A DNA stretch of 20,230 bases from Paucihalobacter sp036825875 (GTDB lineage Bacteria > Bacteroidota > Bacteroidia > Flavobacteriales > Flavobacteriaceae): the NCBI RefSeq assembly GCF_036825875.1, contig NZ_DAISXK010000050.1, forward strand, positions 1-20,230, read 5' to 3'. Below the pieces are notes generated by a model. It had not been told where the DNA came from, did no database searches, and worked only from the letters and a program-made list of their open reading frames with translations. This document shows positions 10,413 through 17,191 of the stretch, piece after piece. The position numbers and the translations under genes were made by a program. The first letter of the stretch is position 1. Each line of letters begins with the position of its first letter.

Positions 10413-10937
10413 ATGAAAACAGCACTTCTAGGTTTATTATTTTTAGGTTTTACCAGCCTAAGTTTTTCTCAGAACGATCTTGCGATGGTTCAATACTCGA
10501 ACACATCAACTAAAACTTATAAAACAGAAAAGCCAATCGCCATTTATAGCACCATTATGAGTGAAGCTATTGTTTCTGAAAGAATTCATAAATTACAAAA
10601 GTTAGTTAGTAATTACGATATTAAATCGCAGTCTATCTACACGGCTAACAGACCTTCAACCTACCAAGTTAATTTTAGAGAAGGTAAAAATAAAATAACA
10701 GCAATTTATGATCATAACGGGCAGGTAATAGAAAGTAATGAAACCTTTAAAGATGTTAGATTACCGTATATTATAAGTTCAGAACTTGCTAAAACATATC
10801 CAGGCTGGGAATTTAGTAAAGTTCAATGTCAAATAAATTACACCAACCAAAATACCGACGTGATTTATAAAGTAGTTTTAAAAATGAACCGTCAAAAGAA
10901 AACCGTGATGCTGAATGCCTCAGACTATCTGATGTAA
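10413..10937 (+). CDS. Small secreted protein, PepSY/BLIP-like fold suspected
   Basis: This is a 174-residue exported protein. I chose ATG 10413 because it begins a clean signal peptide (MKTALLGLLFLGFTSLSFSQ) with cleavage before ND. An in-frame ATG at 10344 would place 23 extra residues in front of that peptide. The mature part has repeating beta-hairpin elements such as STYQVNFREGKNKITAIYD and TDVIYKVVLKMN. The pattern of a strand followed by a 'YDHNGQVIESNE' turn is like the PepSY-like small secreted proteins of flavobacteria. As I recall, relatives in this order have been misnamed as nicotinate-nucleotide adenylyltransferase; nothing here supports that enzyme, since no nucleotide-binding motif is visible. 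The gene ends with its own terminator. Its role is unknown. Confidence 0.75.
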   Translation: MKTALLGLLFLGFTSLSFSQNDLAMVQYSNTSTKTYKTEKPIAIYSTIMSEAIVSERIHKLQKLVSNYDIKSQSIYTANRPSTYQVNFREGKNKITAIYDHNGQVIESNETFKDVRLPYIISSELAKTYPGWEFSKVQCQINYTNQNTDVIYKVVLKMNRQKKTVMLNASDYLM

Positions 10938-10970
10938 TCCAACGGCTGTAATGCAATTATCTTTACAAAC

Positions 10971-11014
10971 AGACAGGCAAAATTTTAGGGAAGTTTTGTC
11001 TGTCTTTCTTTTTT
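10971..11014 (+). terminator. Intrinsic terminator after the small secreted protein gene
   Basis: The stem AGACAGGCAAAA (10971-10982) pairs with TTTTGTCTGTCT (10994-11005), with one G-T pair and an 11-nt loop, and is followed by a T-rich tract. It lies between convergent genes and mainly serves the plus strand, because the opposite side has no strong T-run. Confidence 0.8.
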
Positions 11015-11032
11015 AGGATAAGGTCGTTGCTT

Positions 11033-11467
11033 TTAATTTTTCTGACGCATTTCAGATTGCCGCATTGGCATTGCGTCAATGGTTTCTAACAATTTTTCAG
11101 AAGTTAAGAACTGCTCAGCATATAACTTCTGACCACCATCTAAGCCAAACAATACAATTTCGAGTGACTTCCTTCTATCCGCATACACGTCATACCATTT
11201 TTTATTAGATATCCATTGGGATTGCTTGTCTAGTCCTTGCTTAAAACTATCACGTTTTATTTGATAAACGATTAGTTTACGCTCATTTAAGGCAGTTAAA
11301 TTACTAGTTAATTCTTCAATTTGATTTTCAACGGACTTTGTGTTTGTTTCATTACTTATAACAAGCAGCACACGCTGTTTCCATTGGTGTTTTAAGTGCG
11401 GTTCTTCTTGAAATGGTATTGCTTGCACAAACGGAATAATTAAGACAAAAATAAACTTAACGGACAT
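11033..11467 (-). CDS. DUF4174 family exported protein
   Basis: This 144-residue protein has an N-terminal signal peptide (MSVKFIFVLIIPFVQAI) and the pattern of DUF4174. That family has a thioredoxin-like layout: a strand RVLLVIS near the start, NERKLIVYQI in the middle, EIVLFGLDGGQKL, and the family's typical end IDAMPMRQSEMR. No CxxC motif is present, so no redox activity is implied. It lies 4 bp downstream of the membrane protein gene at 11897-11472, so the two are almost certainly co-transcribed. The biological role of the family is not established as far as I know. Confidence 0.85.
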   Translation of the reverse strand: MSVKFIFVLIIPFVQAIPFQEEPHLKHQWKQRVLLVISNETNTKSVENQIEELTSNLTALNERKLIVYQIKRDSFKQGLDKQSQWISNKKWYDVYADRRKSLEIVLFGLDGGQKLYAEQFLTSEKLLETIDAMPMRQSEMRQKN

Positions 11468-11471
11468 ATCT

Positions 11472-11897
11472 TTATTCAGGTTGTTGATTCGATTTGATAG
11501 CTAATCTTGCACCTAAAACCGCCATTGGGATGTAGGCAAATACCACATCAACTAATATAAACCAAGTTGGTGCCGGTAACATAAAAGCACTAGAAATGCC
11601 TCCCAATAAAAAGAATAAGCCAATAATCATTGCCATATTAAAATGGTATTTAGCAGCTATTTTTGCCGCTAAAAATGCACCTACTAATGTTCCAATAGCA
11701 TGCGCTAAAAACGGCATAATAAAATGCTTAGGTTTAAATAGATACATATTGTTAACTAAACTATCTATTTGAGCTGGATCGACGCCTGCGGGTGGTGGGA
11801 TTATGGATCCGCTAACCATAATTATTCCCATGTTAAAACCAGAGCCGACCACCAATCCGATGATGACGGCTATTACATTTCTTAAGGTTGGATTCAT
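11472..11897 (-). CDS. Conserved four-helix membrane protein
   Basis: This is a 141-residue integral membrane protein with predicted helices at about 8-28, 58-80, 87-107 and 109-131. A conserved-looking loop SIIPPPAGVD follows helix 1, and helix 2 contains HAIGTLVGAFLAAKIA. I use the ATG at 11897. An in-frame TTG at 11912 would add only MNHHT before it and is less likely. Similar small proteins are widespread in flavobacteria, but I know of no assigned function. It is the first gene of a two-gene unit with the DUF4174 protein, which starts 4 bp after its stop codon. Confidence 0.8.
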   Translation of the reverse strand: MNPTLRNVIAVIIGLVVGSGFNMGIIMVSGSIIPPPAGVDPAQIDSLVNNMYLFKPKHFIMPFLAHAIGTLVGAFLAAKIAAKYHFNMAMIIGLFFLLGGISSAFMLPAPTWFILVDVVFAYIPMAVLGARLAIKSNQQPE

Positions 11898-12105
11898 AGT
11901 ATGATGATTCAAGTTATTTGATAAAATTACGAAAAAAACAAATGGTTATAAAACCGCTCATTTAAATGCTACGTAAGTAGGAGTGAAGCTGAGCATAATA
12001 GTTATAATGACAAAAAGAGGTGTTTAACTTGCCTTAAATATTATTTCATTAAACTAAATTGTTTTGCCTAGGGAAATTATTGCTAAGATGACTCTGAGAA
12101 CAAAG

Positions 12106-12133
12106 CGACGCTCCAATTTGGGCGTCGTTTTTT
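12106..12133 (+). terminator. Orphan intrinsic terminator without an upstream plus-strand gene
   Basis: CGACGC (12106-12111) and GCGTCG (12122-12127) form a GC-rich stem around a 10-nt loop, followed by TTTTTT. The T-run is on the plus strand only. The nearest plus-strand gene upstream ends at 10937 and has its own terminator; everything between is on the minus strand. The site therefore ends either a short non-coding transcript starting within about 11900-12100, or a leader of the amidohydrolase gene (attenuator). Confidence 0.65.
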
Positions 12134-12173
12134 ATTTATTAGAATTGACAATTTTAGGAAGCTATTTTTTTAG

Positions 12174-12200
12174 AAATTTAAAACATTAATGTTTAAATTT
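12174..12200. promoter_or_regulatory. 27-nt near-perfect palindrome upstream of the amidohydrolase gene
   Basis: The inner 14 nt AAACATTAATGTTT are perfectly palindromic. The outer AAATTTA and TAAATTT extend the symmetry with one extra A on the left side. It lies 67 bp upstream of the ATG at 12268, between the orphan terminator and the gene. The position and two-fold symmetry suit a regulator binding site; its AT-only character makes chance more likely than for a GC-containing site. Confidence 0.4.
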
Positions 12201-12267
12201 AAAGTCGTAAAATACGAGATGCCAGACCATCGTCAAATTAACAGTCAATTATCAAACCTTTTTATCC

Positions 12268-13590
12268 ATGAAAACTTTTAAGTTCAGTATTATTGCCATA
12301 ATGTGTTTTTTTATGGGGCAAGCCCAGCAAAGTATTTTAATTAATAACGTCGAAATCTTTAACGGTCTAGACCAGCAAACCATGATAGGGAATGTATTGG
12401 TGGTGGATTCTAAAATTAGTAGAATTTCAACTAAACCTATTCCGACCAATAAAAGTGCGAATGTAACTATTATTGATGGGCAGGGTAAGTTTTTAATGCC
12501 AGGATTGATAGACGTACATTATCATGCCATGTTTGCCAGTTTATCGCAAATTGCATTACTGACCTCAGATATTGGTTTTGTAAATATTGCAGCCTCAAAA
12601 AACATTGAAAATTTATTGATGAACGGATACACCAGCATTCGCGATTTGGGTGGTCCAGTATTTGGCTTAAAACAAGCCATAGACCGAGGTGTGGTTGTTG
12701 GCCCAAGAATTTGGCCATCAGGGGCTTTTATTTCTCAAACGGGTGGCCATGGCGACTTTAGACTACCTACTGAAATCCCAGCCGATCCAACAAAAGGCTT
12801 AACTTATGCCGAACGTATCAATGCCGCAGCTATAGCCGATAATCCCGATGCTGTTCGCGTTAAGGCAAGAGAACAGCTGATGTTGGGTGCAAGTCAAATT
12901 AAGCTTATGGCCGGCGGCGGCGTTTCATCTATGTACGATCCATTAGATGTAACACAATACACCGAAGCCGAAATTAAAGCTGCTGTAGAAGCTGCCGAAA
13001 ACTGGGGAACTTATGTGACGGTTCATGCTTACACGCCACGCGCTATTCAACAATCGATTAGGGCAGGAGTGAAGTGTATTGATCACGGCCAAATGATAGA
13101 TGAAGAAACCGTTAAAATGATGGTTGAATATGAGGTGGCTTGGAGCCTGCAACCATTTGTAGATGAAGGTGATAAACGTGTATTAACACCCGAAAGTCGT
13201 GCCAAACAATTGGAAATGTACCAAGGCACCGATACGGCATTTGAATTGGCAAAAAAATATAAGATCAAACTAGGCTATGGTACGGATGTGTTGTTTGATG
13301 GTAAAAAAGCCGCACAGCCGGCCGAACAATTGCTTAAGATGAAACGTTGGTTTAGCAATTATGAAATTTTAAAAATGGTCACTTCCAATAACGCCGATAT
13401 TTTGGCCATGTCAGGAAAACGAAGTCCTTATACGGGTAGGCTAGGGGTGATAGAAGAAGGCGCCTTGGCAGATTTAATACTTATTGACGGCAATCCTTTG
13501 AAAAATTTAGAAGTTTTTAAAAATGCTAAAGAAACACTAGTATTGATTATGAAAAATGGGAAACTGGTGAAAAACAACCTAAACCTATAA
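12268..13590 (+). CDS. Exported metal-dependent amidohydrolase (prolidase/imidazolonepropionase-like)
   Basis: This 440-residue enzyme belongs to the amidohydrolase superfamily, close to the secreted Xaa-Pro/Xaa-Arg dipeptidase-like and imidazolonepropionase-like group. A signal peptide covers about residues 1-20 (MKTFKFSIIAIMCFFMGQAQ), pointing to the periplasm. The N-terminal beta-sandwich part has ILINNVEIFNG. The barrel carries the expected metal and catalytic residues: His84 and His86 in DVHYH, Lys212 in IKLMAGGG (candidate carboxylated lysine), His253 in TVHAY, His273 in CIDHG, and Asp340 in GYGTD. The C-terminal part has GRLGVIEEGALADLILIDGNPL, which closes the sandwich. All metal-site residues are present, so it should be an active hydrolase of an amide or peptide-like bond. 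The substrate cannot be deduced. Upstream are a palindrome and an orphan terminator that may control it. Confidence 0.92.
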   Translation: MKTFKFSIIAIMCFFMGQAQQSILINNVEIFNGLDQQTMIGNVLVVDSKISRISTKPIPTNKSANVTIIDGQGKFLMPGLIDVHYHAMFASLSQIALLTSDIGFVNIAASKNIENLLMNGYTSIRDLGGPVFGLKQAIDRGVVVGPRIWPSGAFISQTGGHGDFRLPTEIPADPTKGLTYAERINAAAIADNPDAVRVKAREQLMLGASQIKLMAGGGVSSMYDPLDVTQYTEAEIKAAVEAAENWGTYVTVHAYTPRAIQQSIRAGVKCIDHGQMIDEETVKMMVEYEVAWSLQPFVDEGDKRVLTPESRAKQLEMYQGTDTAFELAKKYKIKLGYGTDVLFDGKKAAQPAEQLLKMKRWFSNYEILKMVTSNNADILAMSGKRSPYTGRLGVIEEGALADLILIDGNPLKNLEVFKNAKETLVLIMKNGKLVKNNLNL

Positions 13591-13665
13591 AAAAATCGAT
13601 GACTGTTATGTTTAATTAATAAATTTTATTGTAAATTAAAACTGATAAACCGTCAGCTTTCCCAT

Positions 13666-13673
13666 TATCTTTG
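13666..13673 (+). promoter_or_regulatory. Bacteroidota -7 promoter element TATCTTTG
   Basis: TATCTTTG matches the Bacteroidota -7 consensus TAnnTTTG exactly. It lies 17 bp before the ATG of the phosphatase-family gene at 13691, leaving a leader of about 10 nt. I find no TTG at the expected -33 distance, so the call rests on the -7 element alone. Confidence 0.5.
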
Positions 13674-13690
13674 CGAGCAATACATAATTT

Positions 13691-14746
13691 ATGCTTTACA
13701 CGGTATTAATCATTTTAGAATTTATATTGTTCGCGATGGCATTTCTCACTTTACTGAACATTAAGCATTGGTCGGTGCGTGGGTTTGATTTTCCGATTGT
13801 TCAATTATTGGTGCTCAGTGTTACGGTGTCTGTGGTGTCGGTTATTTTTGAAAACTATCAAACCAATATCGCCATCATTGGCTTATTATTGGTGAATATT
13901 GCTATTGTTTATCATTTGATGCGCGTGATTCCTTATACCAAAATCTATCCGAAGGAAGTGCAAAACAATACCAATAATAATCGTAAAAACACACTCAACA
14001 TTATGTCTTTTAATGTGTTGATGACTAATAATCAATATGATCGTTTATTGCAGTTGGTTAAAGAGAATAATCCAGACATATTACTCTTATTAGAAACCGA
14101 CACTAACTGGGAAACGGCTATGAAAGACTTGGATGCTGAATACAAGCATCAAGTTAAAATTCCGAAAGACAACCTTTACGGGATGCATTTTTATTCGAAA
14201 TTGCCTTTGGAGACAAACGAAGTAAATTATATCGTTAATAAAGATATTCCATCTATAAGTGTCAAAATTAGCTTGGCATCTGGACAAAAGGTACAGCTGT
14301 ATGGTTTACATCCTATGCCGCCAAGTCCAACCGAATCTTCTGATACTACTAATAGGGATGCGGTATTATTAATTGTTGGCAAAGAAGCTGCAAAATCAGA
14401 AATTCCAGTGGTGGTGTTTGGCGATTTAAACGATGTGGCTTGGTCGCGAAGTACACGGCTGTTTAAAAAGATCAGCGGCTTGTTGGATCCGCGGGTTGGT
14501 CGTGGGCATTACAATACCTTTCACGCCGATTATTTTTTGTTTCGTTGGCCTTTAGATCATTTATTTCACAGTAAGCATTTTAAATTGAATGATATCAAGG
14601 TATTGCCACATGCCGGATCAGATCACTTTCCTATTTATGTAAGTCTGCAGTTTCACAGTGAGAACAACAAACAACAAGAATCTTTAGAATGTGATTCGGA
14701 CGATGAAGAAGAAGCCGAGAAAAACATTAATGAGGCTTTTGAATAA
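13691..14746 (+). CDS. Membrane-anchored endonuclease/exonuclease/phosphatase (EEP) family protein
   Basis: This 351-residue protein has three N-terminal hydrophobic helices (about 2-22, 36-54 and 59-78) followed by an EEP-fold domain (about 100-322). Catalytic motifs are visible in order: Asn108 in MSFNVL, Glu135 in LLLETD, His207 in YGLHPMP, Asp245 and Asn247 in VFGDLND, Asp289 in WPLDHLF, and Asp311-His312 in GSDHFPIYV. The full set suggests an active metal-dependent phosphodiesterase or phosphatase. The substrate could be a nucleic acid, phosphoinositide or phospholipid head group. With three N-terminal helices the catalytic domain probably faces the periplasm, but the side is not certain. 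The C-terminus is a very acidic tail (about 329-351, with SDDEEEAEK). Its stop is only 20 bp from the convergent gene at 14767. Confidence 0.88.
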   Translation: MLYTVLIILEFILFAMAFLTLLNIKHWSVRGFDFPIVQLLVLSVTVSVVSVIFENYQTNIAIIGLLLVNIAIVYHLMRVIPYTKIYPKEVQNNTNNNRKNTLNIMSFNVLMTNNQYDRLLQLVKENNPDILLLLETDTNWETAMKDLDAEYKHQVKIPKDNLYGMHFYSKLPLETNEVNYIVNKDIPSISVKISLASGQKVQLYGLHPMPPSPTESSDTTNRDAVLLIVGKEAAKSEIPVVVFGDLNDVAWSRSTRLFKKISGLLDPRVGRGHYNTFHADYFLFRWPLDHLFHSKHFKLNDIKVLPHAGSDHFPIYVSLQFHSENNKQQESLECDSDDEEEAEKNINEAFE

Positions 14747-14766
14747 TGAGGACTTTTTTAATCAGA

Positions 14767-15333
14767 CTACAATCGATCTAAAATCTTTAGCGCCTGATCA
14801 TACTGTTGTAATAATGACTCTTCTTGAAAGATAACATCGGTCATGGTCATGCCTAAAAAAGAGGCAATTTTTTTGATGTTAGCAGCCTCAGAGTTTGAGA
14901 AATCAAAAATTAATAGTCCGGTTGTAAGTGTTTTTCCAAAATCATTATAATAGTCCTGTTGGTTATACAGTTCGTTGATTGTTTGGATTTGATCCAAGGA
15001 TAATTCGTTTACTACACCTGTTTGTAAGCCAGTTACAAATGCACTCTGCACTAATGGAAAAACCCTTGTACCTTGAAAAAATGCGGGTTTTAGGTTGTCT
15101 TTTGCGTGAATTGAAACATAGATGCTGCTATCGCGAAGCATGCGGTGGTAGTTTGCCACGCTTTCAATTTTTTGCTTATTCAGAAGCATTTCGGCAGTAA
15201 GATTTTCAAGGTATTTATTGGTATCGGTGTTGCGTTTATTGGCTTCCGCCCAATTTGAGACGAAAAAACCGAGATACACACCGATGGCTACAGGAATGAT
15301 TTGAAATAGGATTTCTTTGATGTGACGTTTCAT
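14767..15333 (-). CDS. Single-pass membrane protein of unknown function
   Basis: This protein has 188 residues from the chosen ATG at 15333. A short basic N-terminus (MKRHIKE) is followed by one transmembrane helix (ILFQIIPVAIGVYLGFFVSN) and a long, mostly helical extracytoplasmic part with ANKRNTDTNKYLENL and LSLDQIQTINELYNQQDYY. This layout recalls small flavobacterial proteins with a short tail, one helix and a helical domain (DUF6090-like), but I cannot assign it firmly. A longer frame starts at TTG 15387. I reject that start because it would put 18 extra residues before MKRH and because a plausible promoter overlaps it. No partner gene is evident. Confidence 0.75.
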   Translation of the reverse strand: MKRHIKEILFQIIPVAIGVYLGFFVSNWAEANKRNTDTNKYLENLTAEMLLNKQKIESVANYHRMLRDSSIYVSIHAKDNLKPAFFQGTRVFPLVQSAFVTGLQTGVVNELSLDQIQTINELYNQQDYYNDFGKTLTTGLLIFDFSNSEAANIKKIASFLGMTMTDVIFQEESLLQQYDQALKILDRL

Positions 15334-15354
15334 AATCAGATGAATTGGTTGGTT

Positions 15355-15387
15355 TAAAATTACAAATTTGTTGGTTTTCTTGCGCAA
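15355..15387 (-). promoter_or_regulatory. Possible promoter of the single-pass membrane protein gene
   Basis: On the minus strand TTG (15387-15385) and TAATTTTA (15362-15355) are separated by 22 bp. This resembles the Bacteroidota -33 TTG and -7 TAnnTTTG arrangement, with A instead of G at the last position. It would give a leader of roughly 15 nt before ATG 15333 and excludes the upstream TTG as a start. Confidence 0.35.
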
Positions 15388-15549
15388 TAATTTTCGATGC
15401 TTGTCATAATTGTATCAAAAATCTGTTCCTTTCACCGAAATATTTTGCAGGTTTTTTCAGTTTATCCTAATTTTTTATACGTTGGTATTTTTTTTTATCG
15501 GTTTTTACATAAAATCTAGACATTTGAATAACCCCAAATGCTCAAGATT

Positions 15550-16143
15550 ATGAAAACATTAATTTCCTTAATTTGTTGCTCTCTAGTTTTAAGTGCCACG
15601 CACTTGGTAAATGCTCAAGAAGTATCAAACGCTTCATTTATTTACCAGGCTTCGCAAGATTTAAGCAATACCGACACCATTCCAGGCTTTGAATCGAAGA
15701 CCAACAAGTTAAAAATTTCAGGAATTGTTTACGACAGCGATGGTATAACACCAGCGAGTAACATTATTATAAGTATAGAACAAGCTGATGAACGCGGCGA
15801 TTTTGACGTACGTGAAGTGAATGGCGAACGCTATTTACACAACAGAGGTTTTATCAAAACCGATGCAGATGGTGCATATACCTTTTATACCTATATCCCA
15901 GGCAATGACCGACGATTTAATATGTTGCAACAATTATTTGTGAAAGTTAAGGAGCCCAACGACCCACCTTATGAAATTGCTTCCATTCTTTTTGATGAAG
16001 ACCCGTTATTGACTAAGCTGTGTCGTAAGCGCATTGCTAAAAAAGGTGACCCAAGCCGTATTTTAAAACCAACTTTGGTGGATGGCGTTTTTGTGGCTCA
16101 GAAGGATATTGTGTTGCCTTCGGTGGTGGATGCTTTGAATTAA
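15550..16143 (+). CDS. Secreted intradiol dioxygenase-fold protein lacking the iron ligands
   Basis: This is a 197-residue exported protein. I prefer ATG 15550 (MKTLISLICCSLVLSATHLVNAQ signal peptide); ATG 15538 lies four codons upstream, and GACATTTG at 15519-15526 may be the -7 element. The body follows the layout of the secreted intradiol ring-cleavage dioxygenases of flavobacteria: LKISGIVYDSDGITPASNIIISI, then GFIKTDADGAYTFYTYIPG, then VKVKEPNDPPYEIASILFDEDPLLT, then ILKPTLVDGVF. Family members have two Tyr and two His iron ligands, the latter as HxH just before the KEP segment. Here the HxH position reads QLF, the Tyr of the PxxYP motif reads Asp, and the Tyr in the 'GxY' element reads Phe (RGDFDV). 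It is therefore probably a non-catalytic, perhaps binding, protein. The frame is intact and shows no sign of decay. Confidence 0.78.
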   Translation: MKTLISLICCSLVLSATHLVNAQEVSNASFIYQASQDLSNTDTIPGFESKTNKLKISGIVYDSDGITPASNIIISIEQADERGDFDVREVNGERYLHNRGFIKTDADGAYTFYTYIPGNDRRFNMLQQLFVKVKEPNDPPYEIASILFDEDPLLTKLCRKRIAKKGDPSRILKPTLVDGVFVAQKDIVLPSVVDALN

Positions 16144-16460
16144 GATACATTGAATTAAACTTCAGAATTTATTTTAGTTTTCGACATAGTTTGCATGTAC
16201 GTTTTCAACATACGTATGTATTGATAATTATTTTAAAAACCATGATAAATTTCCATTTGATAAATAGTTTGTTTTTTTAATTTGTCTCGTGGGCAATTCA
16301 AATCACAATTTGCTTGACATAATTATAGATATCTATCACTATGTGGCTAGATATCTATAATTATGTCAAATACCGCTAAAACACGCTATTACGCAAATTG
16401 TAATAAATGCACTATAATTTATATTATGTAAAATAGAAATATTTTAGCATTTAAGTAGTT
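16144..16460. other. Intergenic region between convergent genes (317 bp)
   Basis: No coding frame is convincing here. It contains a perfect 12-nt palindrome ACATACGTATGT at 16208-16219 and a large 22-bp inverted repeat at 16314-16369. Neither flanking gene has an obvious classical terminator in this stretch, so the large hairpin may serve both directions, although no T-run follows it on either strand. Confidence 0.6.
16314..16369. repeat. Perfect 22-bp inverted repeat with 12-nt loop
   Basis: The left arm (16314-16335) begins TTGACATAATTATAG and ends ATATCTA. The right arm (16348-16369) is its exact reverse complement. The loop is TCACTATGTGGC. Each arm also contains the palindrome TAGATATCTA, so the structure is nested. 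No T-run follows on either strand, no target-site duplication is visible at the ends, and no transposase is nearby. It could be a miniature element relic, a strong RNA hairpin between convergent genes, or a protein-binding cruciform. Confidence 0.9.
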
Positions 16461-17042
16461 TTATTCTTTAGCTTCCCTGTCTTCTGTATTTAAAGTCTTC
16501 AAATTACCCGAAAACTGTATACTGCTCCGTGTGCTTGATTGTACACTCATAAAGCTTGTATTGCTTGGAAACAATGTAATATTTATATCGTAACGCTCGT
16601 TACCTCGGTATTCGTCTTTAATTTTAAAACTAATATCTACCAAATGTTTAGCGTCACTCATAGTAACTTTATAATCCTCTGGAACGTCATTAAACGAAAT
16701 TCCATGGTTATTTCTAGCAGGATTACCACCTGAAAACTGTTCTCCATAAAACGGTAAATATCCTTTAATTGTGTCGCCTTTAATCCTTAAACTATTTGCC
16801 GTACCTATAATACTTATACGTGACGACGTGTTGCCTGGCGGTAATAAATTAGAATTGAGTACTTGTGCAAGTGCATTACCCATCATCGGCATGGCTGTAT
16901 GTGCTACAATTTCAAAATTTTTAGAAGCTACCAAATTCTGTAAATTTTCGTACACTTTCTGTTCTTGTTCAGTATAGGTTTTAATACTGCTGCTGCAGCC
17001 TGAAAGCAGAACGAATGTTATTATGTAAACGGCATATTTCAT
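16461..17042 (-). CDS. DUF4251 lipoprotein
   Basis: This 193-residue protein has a lipoprotein signal (MKYAVYIITFVLLSGCSSS, lipidated Cys16), so it is probably anchored in a membrane facing the periplasm. The body matches the DUF4251 pattern: NFEIVAHTAMPM near the start, then LRIKGDTIKGYLPFYG, then NHGISFNDVPEDYKV, an alternating-strand part ISFKIKDEYRGNERYDINITLFPSN, and a closing SSTRSSIQFSGNL. The family is common in Bacteroidota and its function is not known to me. It is transcribed alone, convergent with the dioxygenase-like gene; the next gene on the same strand is over 140 bp upstream and has its own terminator. Confidence 0.85.
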   Translation of the reverse strand: MKYAVYIITFVLLSGCSSSIKTYTEQEQKVYENLQNLVASKNFEIVAHTAMPMMGNALAQVLNSNLLPPGNTSSRISIIGTANSLRIKGDTIKGYLPFYGEQFSGGNPARNNHGISFNDVPEDYKVTMSDAKHLVDISFKIKDEYRGNERYDINITLFPSNTSFMSVQSSTRSSIQFSGNLKTLNTEDREAKE

Positions 17043-17141
17043 AATCTTAAATTACATTATTAATGGCGAATATTTGTAATTCTACCTGCTAAATATTTCC
17101 TAAAGTTGAGGTATGCGCTGTATTCAGGTTTTTTGAAGACT

Positions 17142-17174
17142 AAAAAAAAGACCACCTGTTACGGTGATCTTTTT
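17142..17174 (-). terminator. Bidirectional-type intrinsic terminator after the coiled-coil gene
   Basis: The plus-strand arms AAAAAGACCACC (17145-17156) and GGTGATCTTTTT (17163-17174) pair with one C-A mismatch and a 6-nt loop TGTTAC. Read on the minus strand, the hairpin is followed by a run of eight Ts (complement of 17142-17149), and it lies 18 bp past the stop of the gene at 17192. It therefore ends the EF-G-like/coiled-coil operon. Confidence 0.82.
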
Positions 17175-17191
17175 AATTTGGTTGGTTACCC

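Larger units (their letters stand above)
11898..12267. other. Intergenic region between divergent genes (370 bp)
   Basis: This stretch separates the minus-strand membrane protein gene from the plus-strand amidohydrolase gene, so it should contain both promoters. I see no convincing coding frame. It holds an intrinsic terminator at 12106-12133 and a long palindrome at 12174-12200. Candidate -7 elements are poor: TTGTTTTG at 12059-12066 on the plus strand resembles TAnnTTTG with one mismatch, and no TTG sits at the expected distance. Confidence 0.6.

Noticed and set aside
12088..12189. Small open frame of 33 codons (MTLRTKRRSNLGVV...)
   Set aside because: It runs through the terminator hairpin and T-run and ends in AT-rich DNA; the peptide has no supporting feature.
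15334..15387. Longer N-terminus of the single-pass membrane protein, starting at TTG 15387
   Set aside because: A plausible promoter (TTG/TAATTTTA, 22-bp spacing) overlaps this stretch, and ATG 15333 gives a normal short basic N-terminus before the membrane helix.
16314..16361. Housekeeping-type promoter suggested by TTGACA and TATAAT in the inverted repeat
   Set aside because: The spacing between the two hexamers is 36 bp, far from 17, and Bacteroidota use TTG/TAnnTTTG elements; the hexamers are a by-product of the symmetric arms.
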